Shown here: positions 1 through 6,746 of the stretch, piece by piece
Layout: every line of letters starts with the position of its first letter
Numbering within the stretch: position 1 is the first letter of the stretch
NCBI GenBank assembly: GCA_013153955.1
Contig: JAADDM010000265.1
Location: 1-10,947 of the forward strand
DNA length: 10,947 nt
Direction of reading: 5' to 3'
DNA from: Gammaproteobacteria bacterium
Lineage (GTDB): Bacteria > Pseudomonadota > Gammaproteobacteria > Thiomicrospirales > Thiomicrospiraceae
Position numbers and translations under genes: made by a program
The notes under the pieces: model-generated
Told to the model about the DNA's origin: nothing
Seen by the model: the letters and a program-made list of their open reading frames with translations, nothing else
Database searches by the model: none

Positions 1-927
1 CTGGTAGTGTTGGCGCTGTGCATCGCTGTCAATATGCGTAATGGATGCACTGGTCATTGACTGCAATCGTAACCCCGATACATTTGGAAGGTGGCGCTCA
101 ACCGGGTCTTGAATTAATACCGCCTTAACCATCGCTCGCTGTTGTAGTGCGGTTAGAATCTCGGTGGTTTTATCATCTGCATCATGAAAGTCACTGATTA
201 AAATCAGTCGTGAACCCGGTTGAATCTGTTGATGCAAAGAGAGCAGTACATCATTAATATGTGGCTCATGTGCTACTGAATTTTCATCTAATGGCGGACA
301 CGCTTCTGAAAAAGCCTCCATCAGATGTGCATAACAACTTCGGCCTTCAAAACTGGGCGTTAACACCAACGACTCCGCTAGACGAGCCCCCACCACAGGC
401 ACAGCTGCTTTTTGTGCCAACCAAGCAAAGTAGCCCGCCACTCGAGCCGCTTGGGTGGCTTTTAAGCGCACGCGTGAGCCAAAACGCATACTCTGACGAT
501 GATCCACTAAAATCAGCCAACTCTCTTGGCGTTCCTCTTGAAACAACTTGGTATAGGCCTTGCCGGTTTTAGCCATTAACCGCCAGTTAATTCGACGAAT
601 CTCATCCCCTAGTTCGTAAGGACGACTCTCTTCATACTCTAAGCCTGCGCCCATAAATCGGCTGCTCTGCTCTCCCTGTTTAAGGGCTTCACTCGGTTTA
701 CAGTTTGAGGTGACTTTTTGGGTGAGCATCGCCAGTTCACCTGCTAAATCCACAATCTCTTCGGCCGATAGAATCGGGGCATTCACCGGCGATTGAATGG
801 CTGCCCCACCTTGTTGAAGCAGGCTATCAGGCACACGAGTCTGGCCATTTAGCCAAACAGGCAGTGCAGTCACGACCTGTTGGCTTAGTTGGCGAGCAAG
901 CTGTTTTGAGAGTTGAATAAGAGACAA
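1..927 (-). CDS. DUF58 domain protein, vWA-like (3' end outside the window)
   Basis: An open frame of 309 codons runs from a TTG at 925-927 to the window edge without a stop. The DUF58 signature is clear: RPYELGDEIRRINWR at about residues 102-116, followed by a KLFQEER segment and a hydrophobic strand ending in D142 (VDHRQSM), the degenerate metal-site position of the vWA-like fold in this family. The TTG start is chosen because an in-frame TAG lies four codons upstream, an AGGA-type ribosome site sits just before it, and the next in-frame ATG comes only at residue 67, although the sequence before it looks coding. Family members are often a little over 300 residues, so probably only a short C-terminus is missing. 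It lies 65 bases downstream of the MoxR gene on the same strand. MoxR-DUF58 pairs usually head operons that also encode vWA and TPR proteins and are thought to help assemble or activate protein complexes; the client here is unknown. Confidence 0.88.
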   Translation of the reverse strand, partial: MSLIQLSKQLARQLSQQVVTALPVWLNGQTRVPDSLLQQGGAAIQSPVNAPILSAEEIVDLAGELAMLTQKVTSNCKPSEALKQGEQSSRFMGAGLEYEESRPYELGDEIRRINWRLMAKTGKAYTKLFQEERQESWLILVDHRQSMRFGSRVRLKATQAARVAGYFAWLAQKAAVPVVGARLAESLVLTPSFEGRSCYAHLMEAFSEACPPLDENSVAHEPHINDVLLSLHQQIQPGSRLILISDFHDADDKTTEILTALQQRAMVKAVLIQDPVERHLPNVSGLRLQSMTSASITHIDSDAQRQHYQ

Positions 928-992
928 GGGCGTATCCTAGTGGCTTAAATAGGGGGATGATGACTTAAAATGAGTTTGGCGGGCCATTTAGC

Positions 993-1982
993 TCACGCCT
1001 TGGCCGCAAGCGCATCCGTCGTAGGCACGGGTACCAGTCTCACAATCTGCTCAATGATTGAGTCAGGTGTCCACTGCTGGGCACGGCCACTAAAACTCAC
1101 GATCAAACGATGACGCAGGACATCTGGCAGTAATTTTAGTGCATCATCTGGGGTCACATAATCACGCCCTTGTAACCATGCATAAGCACTGGCAGCATGT
1201 AATAACGCAATCGAAGCACGCGGTGAAGCGCCTACTTCCAGCACACCTGATAGGCTTGCATCTAAACTACCCAGCTTTCGAGTGGCAGCAATCAGAGAAA
1301 CCATATAGCGTTCTACTGGCTCAGACACAAAACACTCGGCCACTTCTCTACGTGCCTCAAGCACTCTATCAGGCGATAAGCAGGCTTGAAGCACCGCTTT
1401 GTCACCCCCTAAATGACGCGCTCTGTCGCGACGCAGAATTTCTAACTCCTCTGCTTCGGTTGGGTACTCAAGCACCAAATGCAACATAAAACGATCTAAT
1501 TGTGCTTCTGGCAGCGGATAAGTACCACTCTGTTCAAGCGGGTTTTGAGTCGCCATTACTAAAAACAGCTCAGGCAGTGGACGTGTTTGTCCCCCTGCTG
1601 TCACCTGTTTTTCGGCCATCGCTTCTAGCAAGGCTGATTGTACTTTAGGCGGTGCACGATTAATCTCATCGGCGAGGACAATCTCATTAAAAATAGGCCC
1701 TTTAATAAAAGAAAGTGCGCCGGTTTTAATGTCCAACACATCCGAACCCATGACATCACCGGGCATTAAATCTGGCGTAAACTGAATACGTTGAAAACTG
1801 GCTTTAACCCCATCAGACAAGGTTTTAACCGCGGTGGTTTTAGCCAGACCTGGTGGCCCTTCTAAGAGCACATGGCCGCCTGTTAGCAAGGCAATCATCA
1901 TCTTATCTAGCAGGGCTTCTTGACCCACAATCACGTTTTGTAGGTGTGTTTTAAGGGCTTTAAAATCAGTTTGTGTCGACAT
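993..1982 (-). CDS. MoxR family AAA+ ATPase
   Basis: The 329-residue protein has the full MoxR AAA+ core: Walker A GPPGLAKT at residues 42-49, Walker B with IVLADEINRAPPK at about 101-113, sensor 1 in MATQNP at about 133-138, and the QLDRF segment at 151-155. The C-terminal lid region contains the ASPRAS motif. The length is typical for the family. It is a cytoplasmic ATPase expected to remodel or activate partner complexes together with the DUF58 protein encoded next on the same strand. An AGGA sequence just upstream of the ATG serves as ribosome site. A weak promoter (TTAAGC, 17 bases, TATAAA on the minus strand, between 2072 and 2044) could drive the pair. It is divergent from the ArsR-rhodanese gene. 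The family call is firm; the specific client is not predictable from this window. Confidence 0.95.
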   Translation of the reverse strand: MSTQTDFKALKTHLQNVIVGQEALLDKMMIALLTGGHVLLEGPPGLAKTTAVKTLSDGVKASFQRIQFTPDLMPGDVMGSDVLDIKTGALSFIKGPIFNEIVLADEINRAPPKVQSALLEAMAEKQVTAGGQTRPLPELFLVMATQNPLEQSGTYPLPEAQLDRFMLHLVLEYPTEAEELEILRRDRARHLGGDKAVLQACLSPDRVLEARREVAECFVSEPVERYMVSLIAATRKLGSLDASLSGVLEVGASPRASIALLHAASAYAWLQGRDYVTPDDALKLLPDVLRHRLIVSFSGRAQQWTPDSIIEQIVRLVPVPTTDALAAKA

Positions 1983-2204
1983 ACTCTATTCCTAGGCAAC
2001 CCCTTGAAGCAGCTGCGATGTGGCAGGCTATCGGGCGTTCATTTTTATAATTTAACGTGCAATATGGCTTAATGTTAACAAACTCTTATCCGCCTGAGGG
2101 GGTTCCCCTAGATGTGGTTTGCAAGAGACAAGCCCTTTCTAAAAAACTTAACCTGACTGTCCCCGCCAATAAGCGATGGATGTCATTTTATCTCAAATAA
2201 ACCC

Positions 2205-2224
2205 ATTCAACCATCAAGTTGAAT
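2205..2224. promoter_or_regulatory. Inverted repeat overlapping the -35 element, candidate operator
   Basis: ATTCAAC at 2205-2211 is repeated in inverted form as GTTGAAT at 2218-2224 with a 6-base spacer, a perfect 7-base dyad. The right arm is also the -35 hexamer of the promoter feeding the ArsR-rhodanese gene. A dyad in this position is what autorepression by an ArsR-family dimer would need. The assignment to this regulator is inference. Confidence 0.45.
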
Positions 2225-2246
2225 AGTAAATTTAAAGCGCTATAAT
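2219..2246 (+). promoter_or_regulatory. Sigma70-type promoter for the ArsR-rhodanese gene
   Basis: TTGAAT (2219-2224) and a consensus TATAAT (2241-2246) are separated by 16 bases. Transcription would start near 2253, giving a leader of about 57 bases to the ATG at 2310. This argues against the upstream ATG at 2265, which would have only a dozen leader bases and no ribosome site. Confidence 0.65.
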
Positions 2247-2293
2247 TGCAAGAATAACCTTTCAATGAAACGTGGGTCTCGAAGGACGCGCTC

Positions 2294-2299
2294 AAGGAG
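2294..2299 (+). promoter_or_regulatory. Ribosome binding site deciding the ArsR-rhodanese start
   Basis: AAGGAG lies 10 bases upstream of ATG 2310. There is no comparable sequence before the alternative in-frame ATG at 2265, so translation most likely begins at 2310. Confidence 0.65.
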
Positions 2300-2309
2300 T
2301 ACATACGGT

Positions 2310-2978
2310 ATGGAAACCTGCAAAACCAATCTAAAGCTCTGTTTATTTGAACAGCTTGCGCAAATCGGTAAATCTCTAGGGCATGCCAACAGATTATTGA
2401 TTTTAGATGTCTTAGCCCAAGGCAGCTGTCAGGTGGATCTACTCAGCCATAAACTGGGGTTAAGCATTGCCAATGTTTCAAAACACCTACAAACTTTAAA
2501 GCAATCAGGCCTAGTTAAGTCGGATATTCAAGGCAGTCAGCGAATTTATAAGCTCAGTGACAAAGCCATCGTGCCCCTCATTCAAACGCTAAGGCATATT
2601 GCGGAAAATCAGATGGCTGAAGTGGCTCAACTACTGAATGAAAATCTCAACCCAAGAGCCCCGCTTATGCCCTTTAACCCAAAAGAGCTAAAACAAGCCT
2701 TAAAGCAAGACCAAGTCATTCTCCTTGATGTTCGTCCTGAAGATGAGTTTCAAGCAGGCCATATTGAAGGCGCTATTAGCTTACCAATGAATGCGCTCGC
2801 TCAACTTAACTCTACCGAAGCACTTCGTCAGCTAGCATGCGGTAAACCCATCGTTGTCTACTGTCGTGGCCCTTATTGCTTATGGTCATATGAAGCCGTT
2901 GAAAAATTACAAGCCAGCGGCATTGTCGCCAGTCGAATGGCCGAAGGCTATCCTGAATGGGCCCTACATCAAGCGTAA
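2310..2978 (+). CDS. ArsR-family transcriptional regulator fused to a rhodanese domain
   Basis: The 222-residue protein combines an N-terminal winged-helix ArsR/SmtB domain (about residues 10-100; recognition region IANVSKHLQTLKQSGLV) with a C-terminal rhodanese domain (about 123-222). The rhodanese active-site loop CRGPYC is intact, with the expected sulfur-carrying cysteine at 185 and a second cysteine at 190. The classical arsenic/antimony ELCVCDL motif is not kept: the equivalent segment is SCQVDLL, with only Cys40 left. Other cysteines are C4 and C11 near the N-terminus and C177. Start choice: ATG 2310 has AAGGAG at 2294-2299, whereas the in-frame ATG at 2265 lacks a ribosome site and would add a 15-residue Arg-rich tail unlike the family. 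By family knowledge such fusions are thought to sense reactive sulfur or redox state. Its own promoter carries an overlapping inverted repeat. The targets are unknown; the genes downstream are separated by a new promoter. Confidence 0.9.
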   Translation: METCKTNLKLCLFEQLAQIGKSLGHANRLLILDVLAQGSCQVDLLSHKLGLSIANVSKHLQTLKQSGLVKSDIQGSQRIYKLSDKAIVPLIQTLRHIAENQMAEVAQLLNENLNPRAPLMPFNPKELKQALKQDQVILLDVRPEDEFQAGHIEGAISLPMNALAQLNSTEALRQLACGKPIVVYCRGPYCLWSYEAVEKLQASGIVASRMAEGYPEWALHQA

Positions 2979-3029
2979 ACCGTCTTTTAAACACCCTTTC
3001 TGCTGCGTCCATGTAAATAGTTCGCTTCA

Positions 3030-3058
3030 CTTACATCCCCTTATAGAAAGTGTATACT
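3030..3058 (+). promoter_or_regulatory. Probable promoter for the binding-lipoprotein/GGDEF-EAL pair
   Basis: CTTACA (3030-3035), a 17-base spacer and TATACT (3053-3058) form a plausible sigma70 promoter. It gives a leader of about 55 bases before the ATG at 3121, which is preceded by AAGGGGG at 3111-3117. It implies that the signalling pair is transcribed separately from the ArsR-rhodanese gene. Confidence 0.45.
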
Positions 3059-3120
3059 GAAAACATTGCTCGGTATTACACGCTAAAATCAGTCAGTAAA
3101 TAACCTTAAAAAGGGGGTTT

Positions 3121-4008
3121 ATGCCACACTCTATTCTTACTGTGATTCTCTTTATCTCGCTCGCTCTTTCTGCCTGCAGTCCCCAAAATAATGCCTCGTT
3201 AAAACTCTTAACCAATGCTTGGATTGGCTACTCCCCACTCTTTTATGCCAAAGAAAAAGGCTGGTTAGATGAGCTTAATATTGAACTCTCTACCGTCGTC
3301 TCTTTGGGTGAAAGTGCCATGATTTACAATACCGGGAACTTTGATGGGATTACTGGCACTCAATACGAATATGAACAACTTAATAATCAATCAAACAGCC
3401 TAATTCCAGTCATCATGTTTGACCGCTCTAATGGCGGCGACATGATATTAAGCAGCCACCCGATTGAATTTTTAGCTGAAACAGATCAAATCATTAATGT
3501 GCATTTAGAGCTTAATTCTATTAATTATGTGGTGTTTAAGGACTTTATCCGAACGCACAAACTGGAAGAAAAATCGTTTAACTTTATCAATCAAGATCAA
3601 ATTAAAACGGTCTCAAGCCTTAAAGATAACTCCCTCAAAACCCCTACCTTAGTCGTCACCTACATTCCCTATAATTTTGCGCTTCAAAAACAAGGGTTTA
3701 AGATCATTGCTTCAACCAAGGATATACAAGACTTATTGGTCATCGATAGTCTGTTCATTGCTCAAAATTCCTTAACGTCCCATAAGCAACACCTCGTAGG
3801 CCTCAAGCATCGAGTGGATGAAGCTTTGAAGCACCTAGAAGAGAATCCTCGAGCTTATTATGACACTGTTAAAGCCTATTTAGGTAACCCCAGTTATGAA
3901 GACTTCATGGCCGGCTTACAGGATATTGAATGGATGAATAACAAGATGCCTAAGCCCGTCTCTGAACGGTTAAATCATACGGGTTTTCCCACCAAGGACC
4001 TACTTTAA
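3121..4008 (+). CDS. Solute-binding lipoprotein, NMT1/THI5-like type, without a transporter
   Basis: The 295-residue product begins with a short basic-free hydrophobic signal ending in a lipobox LSAC, with the lipidated cysteine at 19. From about residue 27, the sequence LKLLTNAWIGYSPLFYAKEKGW and the later 'GxxDGITGTQYEY'-like segment resemble the N-terminal lobe of NMT1/THI5/SsuA-type periplasmic binding proteins (the family that binds thiamine precursors, nitrate, sulfonates and similar small molecules). The length fits a complete two-lobed protein. No ABC permease or ATPase gene is adjacent; instead, a GGDEF-EAL membrane protein starts 3 bases after its stop. The reasonable reading is a ligand-binding input subunit for that enzyme, comparable in logic to NspS with MbaA of Vibrio cholerae. 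The residue after the cysteine is Ser, which under the E. coli sorting rule favours the outer membrane. The ligand cannot be told from the sequence. Confidence 0.85.
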   Translation: MPHSILTVILFISLALSACSPQNNASLKLLTNAWIGYSPLFYAKEKGWLDELNIELSTVVSLGESAMIYNTGNFDGITGTQYEYEQLNNQSNSLIPVIMFDRSNGGDMILSSHPIEFLAETDQIINVHLELNSINYVVFKDFIRTHKLEEKSFNFINQDQIKTVSSLKDNSLKTPTLVVTYIPYNFALQKQGFKIIASTKDIQDLLVIDSLFIAQNSLTSHKQHLVGLKHRVDEALKHLEENPRAYYDTVKAYLGNPSYEDFMAGLQDIEWMNNKMPKPVSERLNHTGFPTKDLL

Positions 4009-4011
4009 ACC

Positions 4012-6009
4012 ATGCTCACTTTTAATCGTTACTTAATCAGCATCGCTGCCATTACCGCAGTAATCCTATTCAGTAGCTTTTATTTTTTACACTACGAGCA
4101 GCAGCAAATTAAATCTAATTTAATCATCCAGCATTATAAAAATGTAGCGATTGAAACCGGTTACCAGTTAAAAACACAGCTCCATAGGTTAAGCGACATC
4201 CCCCAGTTACAGTCTCTAATCAATCGTACCACCGCGAAAGAGACCACCATTAAAGCCATCAGCATTGCACAAGGTTCTCATATTCTAATCAGCAGTGACC
4301 CTGCTATTAATCAAGTACCCGCAAAGGTCGACAGCCTCTCGATTCTCTCTAGTACATCCACAATCGACATAGAATCCATTCTTAAAAAATACCATTTAAC
4401 CTACCCTGTCGCCCTGTATGATCAATCAACCCCTGTGAATTTAACCATTATTATTACGATGGATAAAAAAACCGTTAGCCGGTTGCTTAGTGGACACCTT
4501 AACCACTTTTTAATCTACCTAGGCCTTCCCACAACAATGCTGCTTATCATGCTCTTCCTCATCTTTAGAAAAACGGTGACGACTCCCCTAGAAACGCTAA
4601 GACAGTATGCTTACTATCAATCTTCGACGCCTAAAAAGATGTTTTTGATCGAATTAGAATCCATTAGAGCCTCAATGGTGCAATCCTTCTCAAGGCTAGA
4701 AGCAGAAAAGCACGCGCTATATATCTCCTCAAGAGAGGATCACTTAAGTGGCTTACCTAACCGAAACCAATTAAATGAACGTCTAAACTGGCTTATTGAA
4801 GAGTCTCATAGAAACAAAAAAAGCTTTGCCTTTCTCTTTTTAGATCTTGATAACTTTAAGCGGGTTAATGACACATTAGGGCACGATGTTGGGGATGAAT
4901 TACTGATTAAAATGTCTAGTATCATGCAAAAAATAATACGTGAATATGACATTATTGCGCGCATTGGCGGTGATGAATTTGCCATTATCCTATCCGAATA
5001 CAAAAATCACATTGAACTCAACCACATTATTAATCGCATTTTAGATGAAATATCTAACCCCCTGCTCATTCAAAACAACCCGATTACCGTCTCGGTCAGC
5101 ATCGGAGTAGCCTTCTACCCCAAAGATGGAACGGATTCTAAAACCTTGATGAAAAATGCTGACATTGCAATGTATGATGCAAAGCATGCTGGTAAAAACC
5201 AAATTAAGTACTTTACGGAAGATTTAAACCAGCAAATTATCCAGTCAATCTCAATTGAAAATGACTTAAGAGTTGCCATAAAAGCCTCACAGTTTGAACT
5301 CTACTATCAACCAAAAACAGATACCGTTACAGGGGAGATAATTGGAGCAGAAGCTCTAATTCGCTGGAACCACCCAACCAAAGGCCTTGTGCCGCCAGAT
5401 GTATTTATTCCCATTGCCGAGCAGAGTGGGCTAATCGTCCCTATTGGCCATTGGATTATGGCTACAGCTATGCAGCAACAGGTTAAATTTGTCGAGGAAG
5501 GCTTAACCCTCTCAGTCTCTATTAACCTTTCATCAGTCCAGTTTTCACATCAAAATTTTATTCAAGACTTTACAGAAGCCCTTGAGTCTTCTGGTGCACT
5601 TCCTAAGGACATCGATGTCGAAGTGACCGAGTCCGTCTTGATGGAATACTCTCAGGCTAATTTAGAGCTGCTGACAAAGATTCGTGAATTCGGTTGTACT
5701 ATCTCTTTAGATGATTTTGGAACAGGCTATTCATCCCTTGCCTACCTCAAGAACTTCCCGATAGACACGCTAAAGATTGATAAATCCTTCATGGATGAGT
5801 ATGCCGATCACTCTGGCAAAATATTCATCGAAACCATCATTAACATGGCACATACCCTGCATATTAAAGTCATTGCAGAAGGGGTTGAAACCGAACATCA
5901 GTTAAGCTATTTGCAAAGCGTTAACTGTGAACACTACCAAGGATACTATTGCAGTAAACCTGTCCCAGCGAAAGACTTTATTAAAGTCGTTAAAGCTAAC
6001 AATGGTTAA
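4012..6009 (+). CDS. Membrane-bound GGDEF-EAL c-di-GMP enzyme with periplasmic sensor region
   Basis: The 665-residue protein has a transmembrane helix at about 7-27, a periplasmic region of roughly 140 residues (28-165), a second helix at about 167-186, and a HAMP-like/coiled-coil linker to about 235. Then come a GGDEF domain (about 240-400) and an EAL domain (about 415-660). The GGDEF motif at 319-323 is intact, and an inhibitory-site RxxD (R310-D313) lies exactly five residues before it. The EAL domain keeps EAL (447-449), N505, E540, D567-D568, K588, E623 and Q643, the set expected for c-di-GMP hydrolysis. On motifs alone both cyclase and phosphodiesterase activities are possible, with the net direction set by the sensor. 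The periplasmic segment may be a CACHE-like fold but is not clearly recognisable. The gene starts 3 bases after the binding-lipoprotein stop, so the two are surely co-transcribed and probably translationally coupled. It converges with the peroxiredoxin gene, leaving 23 bases between the stops. Confidence 0.95.
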   Translation: MLTFNRYLISIAAITAVILFSSFYFLHYEQQQIKSNLIIQHYKNVAIETGYQLKTQLHRLSDIPQLQSLINRTTAKETTIKAISIAQGSHILISSDPAINQVPAKVDSLSILSSTSTIDIESILKKYHLTYPVALYDQSTPVNLTIIITMDKKTVSRLLSGHLNHFLIYLGLPTTMLLIMLFLIFRKTVTTPLETLRQYAYYQSSTPKKMFLIELESIRASMVQSFSRLEAEKHALYISSREDHLSGLPNRNQLNERLNWLIEESHRNKKSFAFLFLDLDNFKRVNDTLGHDVGDELLIKMSSIMQKIIREYDIIARIGGDEFAIILSEYKNHIELNHIINRILDEISNPLLIQNNPITVSVSIGVAFYPKDGTDSKTLMKNADIAMYDAKHAGKNQIKYFTEDLNQQIIQSISIENDLRVAIKASQFELYYQPKTDTVTGEIIGAEALIRWNHPTKGLVPPDVFIPIAEQSGLIVPIGHWIMATAMQQQVKFVEEGLTLSVSINLSSVQFSHQNFIQDFTEALESSGALPKDIDVEVTESVLMEYSQANLELLTKIREFGCTISLDDFGTGYSSLAYLKNFPIDTLKIDKSFMDEYADHSGKIFIETIINMAHTLHIKVIAEGVETEHQLSYLQSVNCEHYQGYYCSKPVPAKDFIKVVKANNG

Positions 6010-6032
6010 AATAGCTAGCCGTGCACCAAGGC

Positions 6033-6602
6033 CTATTGACTGCGCTCCGCTTGCTGTAACTGCTTAAGATCCTTAAGCACTTCAACCACATGAATATCGG
6101 GATCTACCTCTCGGTAAATCTTAACGATTGTTCCCGTCGGATCAATGATGAAACTATGACGTTTTGCAAACTTCATAAACAGTAAGTTTAATAAAGCACC
6201 ATACTCTTTGGTAACCGTCGCATCGCTATCAGCAAGCAGAGAGAATGGTAAGTTAAACTTTTCAGAAAACTTTTTATGACTTTCAATACTGTCAACAGAC
6301 ACCCCCAAAATCACCGATTTCTGATCAATCAAATGATTAATATTATCTCTAAAACTGCACGCTTCCGCAGTACAGCCCGGCGTATCATTTTTAGGATAAA
6401 AATAGAGCACCACCCACTGCCCTTGATAAGCACTCAACCGAATAAGCTCTCCTTGCTGGTTCAGTAGCTCAAAGTTAGGAGCCACATCGCCTATCTGAAG
6501 TTCATCCGCAACAGCTGCTGAGGCACCCATAGAAACCCACCCAAATACCATCACTGATACCACCAAAGGAACAGCCTTCAATAACTTTTTAAATCCCTTC
6601 AT
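6033..6602 (-). CDS. Exported peroxiredoxin, BCP/PrxQ type
   Basis: The 189-residue protein has a thioredoxin-fold peroxiredoxin domain from about residue 36 onward. The catalytic segment NDTPGCTAEACSF contains the peroxidatic Cys77 and a candidate resolving Cys82 five residues later, the arrangement typical of BCP/PrxQ enzymes, which reduce hydrogen and organic peroxides using thioredoxin-like donors. Unlike the ordinary cytoplasmic BCP, it begins with KKLLK, a hydrophobic stretch (about 11-28) and an Ala-rich cleavage region around residues 27-33, so export to the periplasm by Sec is likely. It has its own promoter (6629-6657) and a strong poly-G ribosome site just before the ATG. The monooxygenase gene lies upstream on the same strand after a 144-base gap. 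The source of reducing power in the periplasm is not apparent from this window. Confidence 0.92.
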   Translation of the reverse strand: MKGFKKLLKAVPLVVSVMVFGWVSMGASAAVADELQIGDVAPNFELLNQQGELIRLSAYQGQWVVLYFYPKNDTPGCTAEACSFRDNINHLIDQKSVILGVSVDSIESHKKFSEKFNLPFSLLADSDATVTKEYGALLNLLFMKFAKRHSFIIDPTGTIVKIYREVDPDIHVVEVLKDLKQLQQAERSQ

Positions 6603-6628
6603 AACGCACCCCCTTTTTTAAATAAGTC

Positions 6629-6657
6629 AATATAGCCAATCAATACCATCTGTTCAA
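6629..6657 (-). promoter_or_regulatory. Sigma70-type promoter for the exported peroxiredoxin
   Basis: On the minus strand TTGAAC (6657-6652), a 17-base spacer and TATATT (6634-6629) form a close match to the sigma70 consensus. Transcription would begin near 6622, about 20 bases before the ATG at 6602, with an AAAAAAGGGGGT ribosome site in between. Confidence 0.6.
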
Positions 6658-6714
6658 AATAGGAATACCCACAAAAAACAGCACACCCATTTTCATATGA
6701 ATCCCTAAAATAGA

Positions 6715-6732
6715 TTTTGTTCTGACACCGAA
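6715..6732 (-). repeat. Dispersed 18-base intergenic motif, copy 1
   Basis: Read on the minus strand this is TTCGGTGTCAGAACAAAA. A second copy, TTCGGGGTCAGAACAAAA, occurs at 10199-10216 on the plus strand, identical at 17 of 18 bases. Copy 1 begins 14 bases after the stop of the monooxygenase gene, in the same orientation as that gene. Confidence 0.4.
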
Positions 6733-6746
6733 GCCTCATCCAAAGA

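Larger units (their letters stand above)
1983..2309. other. Divergent intergenic region between moxR and the ArsR-rhodanese gene
   Basis: This stretch of roughly 330 bases has no convincing gene. The right end holds an inverted repeat and a sigma70-type promoter for the ArsR-rhodanese gene (listed separately). The left end holds a possible weak minus-strand promoter for moxR. Between them are a minor 5-base GC-rich inverted repeat (2097-2109) and otherwise unremarkable sequence. Confidence 0.7.

Noticed and set aside
261..572. Plus-strand open frame of 103 codons
   Set aside because: It lies opposite the DUF58 gene, whose motifs are clear on the minus strand; its own translation is low-complexity and Pro-rich with no family resemblance.
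1139..1489. Plus-strand open frame of 116 codons
   Set aside because: It is antisense to the C-terminal half of the MoxR ATPase and shows no recognisable domain or ribosome site.
2097..2109. AGGGG/CCCCT hairpin with a 3-base loop
   Set aside because: The stem is only 5 bases and lacks a following T-run, so it is not a convincing terminator.
2205..2224. Match of the dyad to the ATTC-N8-GAAT operator that I recall for SqrR-type ArsR regulators
   Set aside because: The half-sites here are separated by 12 bases, not 8, so the known operator cannot be claimed; only a generic inverted repeat is reported.
2812..3060. Open frames on both strands across the end of the ArsR-rhodanese gene
   Set aside because: They overlap the rhodanese coding region in other frames and have no family features; the plus-strand one only extends into the promoter of the next gene.
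6640..6696. 18-residue hydrophobic minus-strand frame preceded by AGGGA
   Set aside because: So short a frame is expected by chance, and it overlaps the -35 and spacer of the peroxiredoxin promoter, which would place its start upstream of the transcription start.
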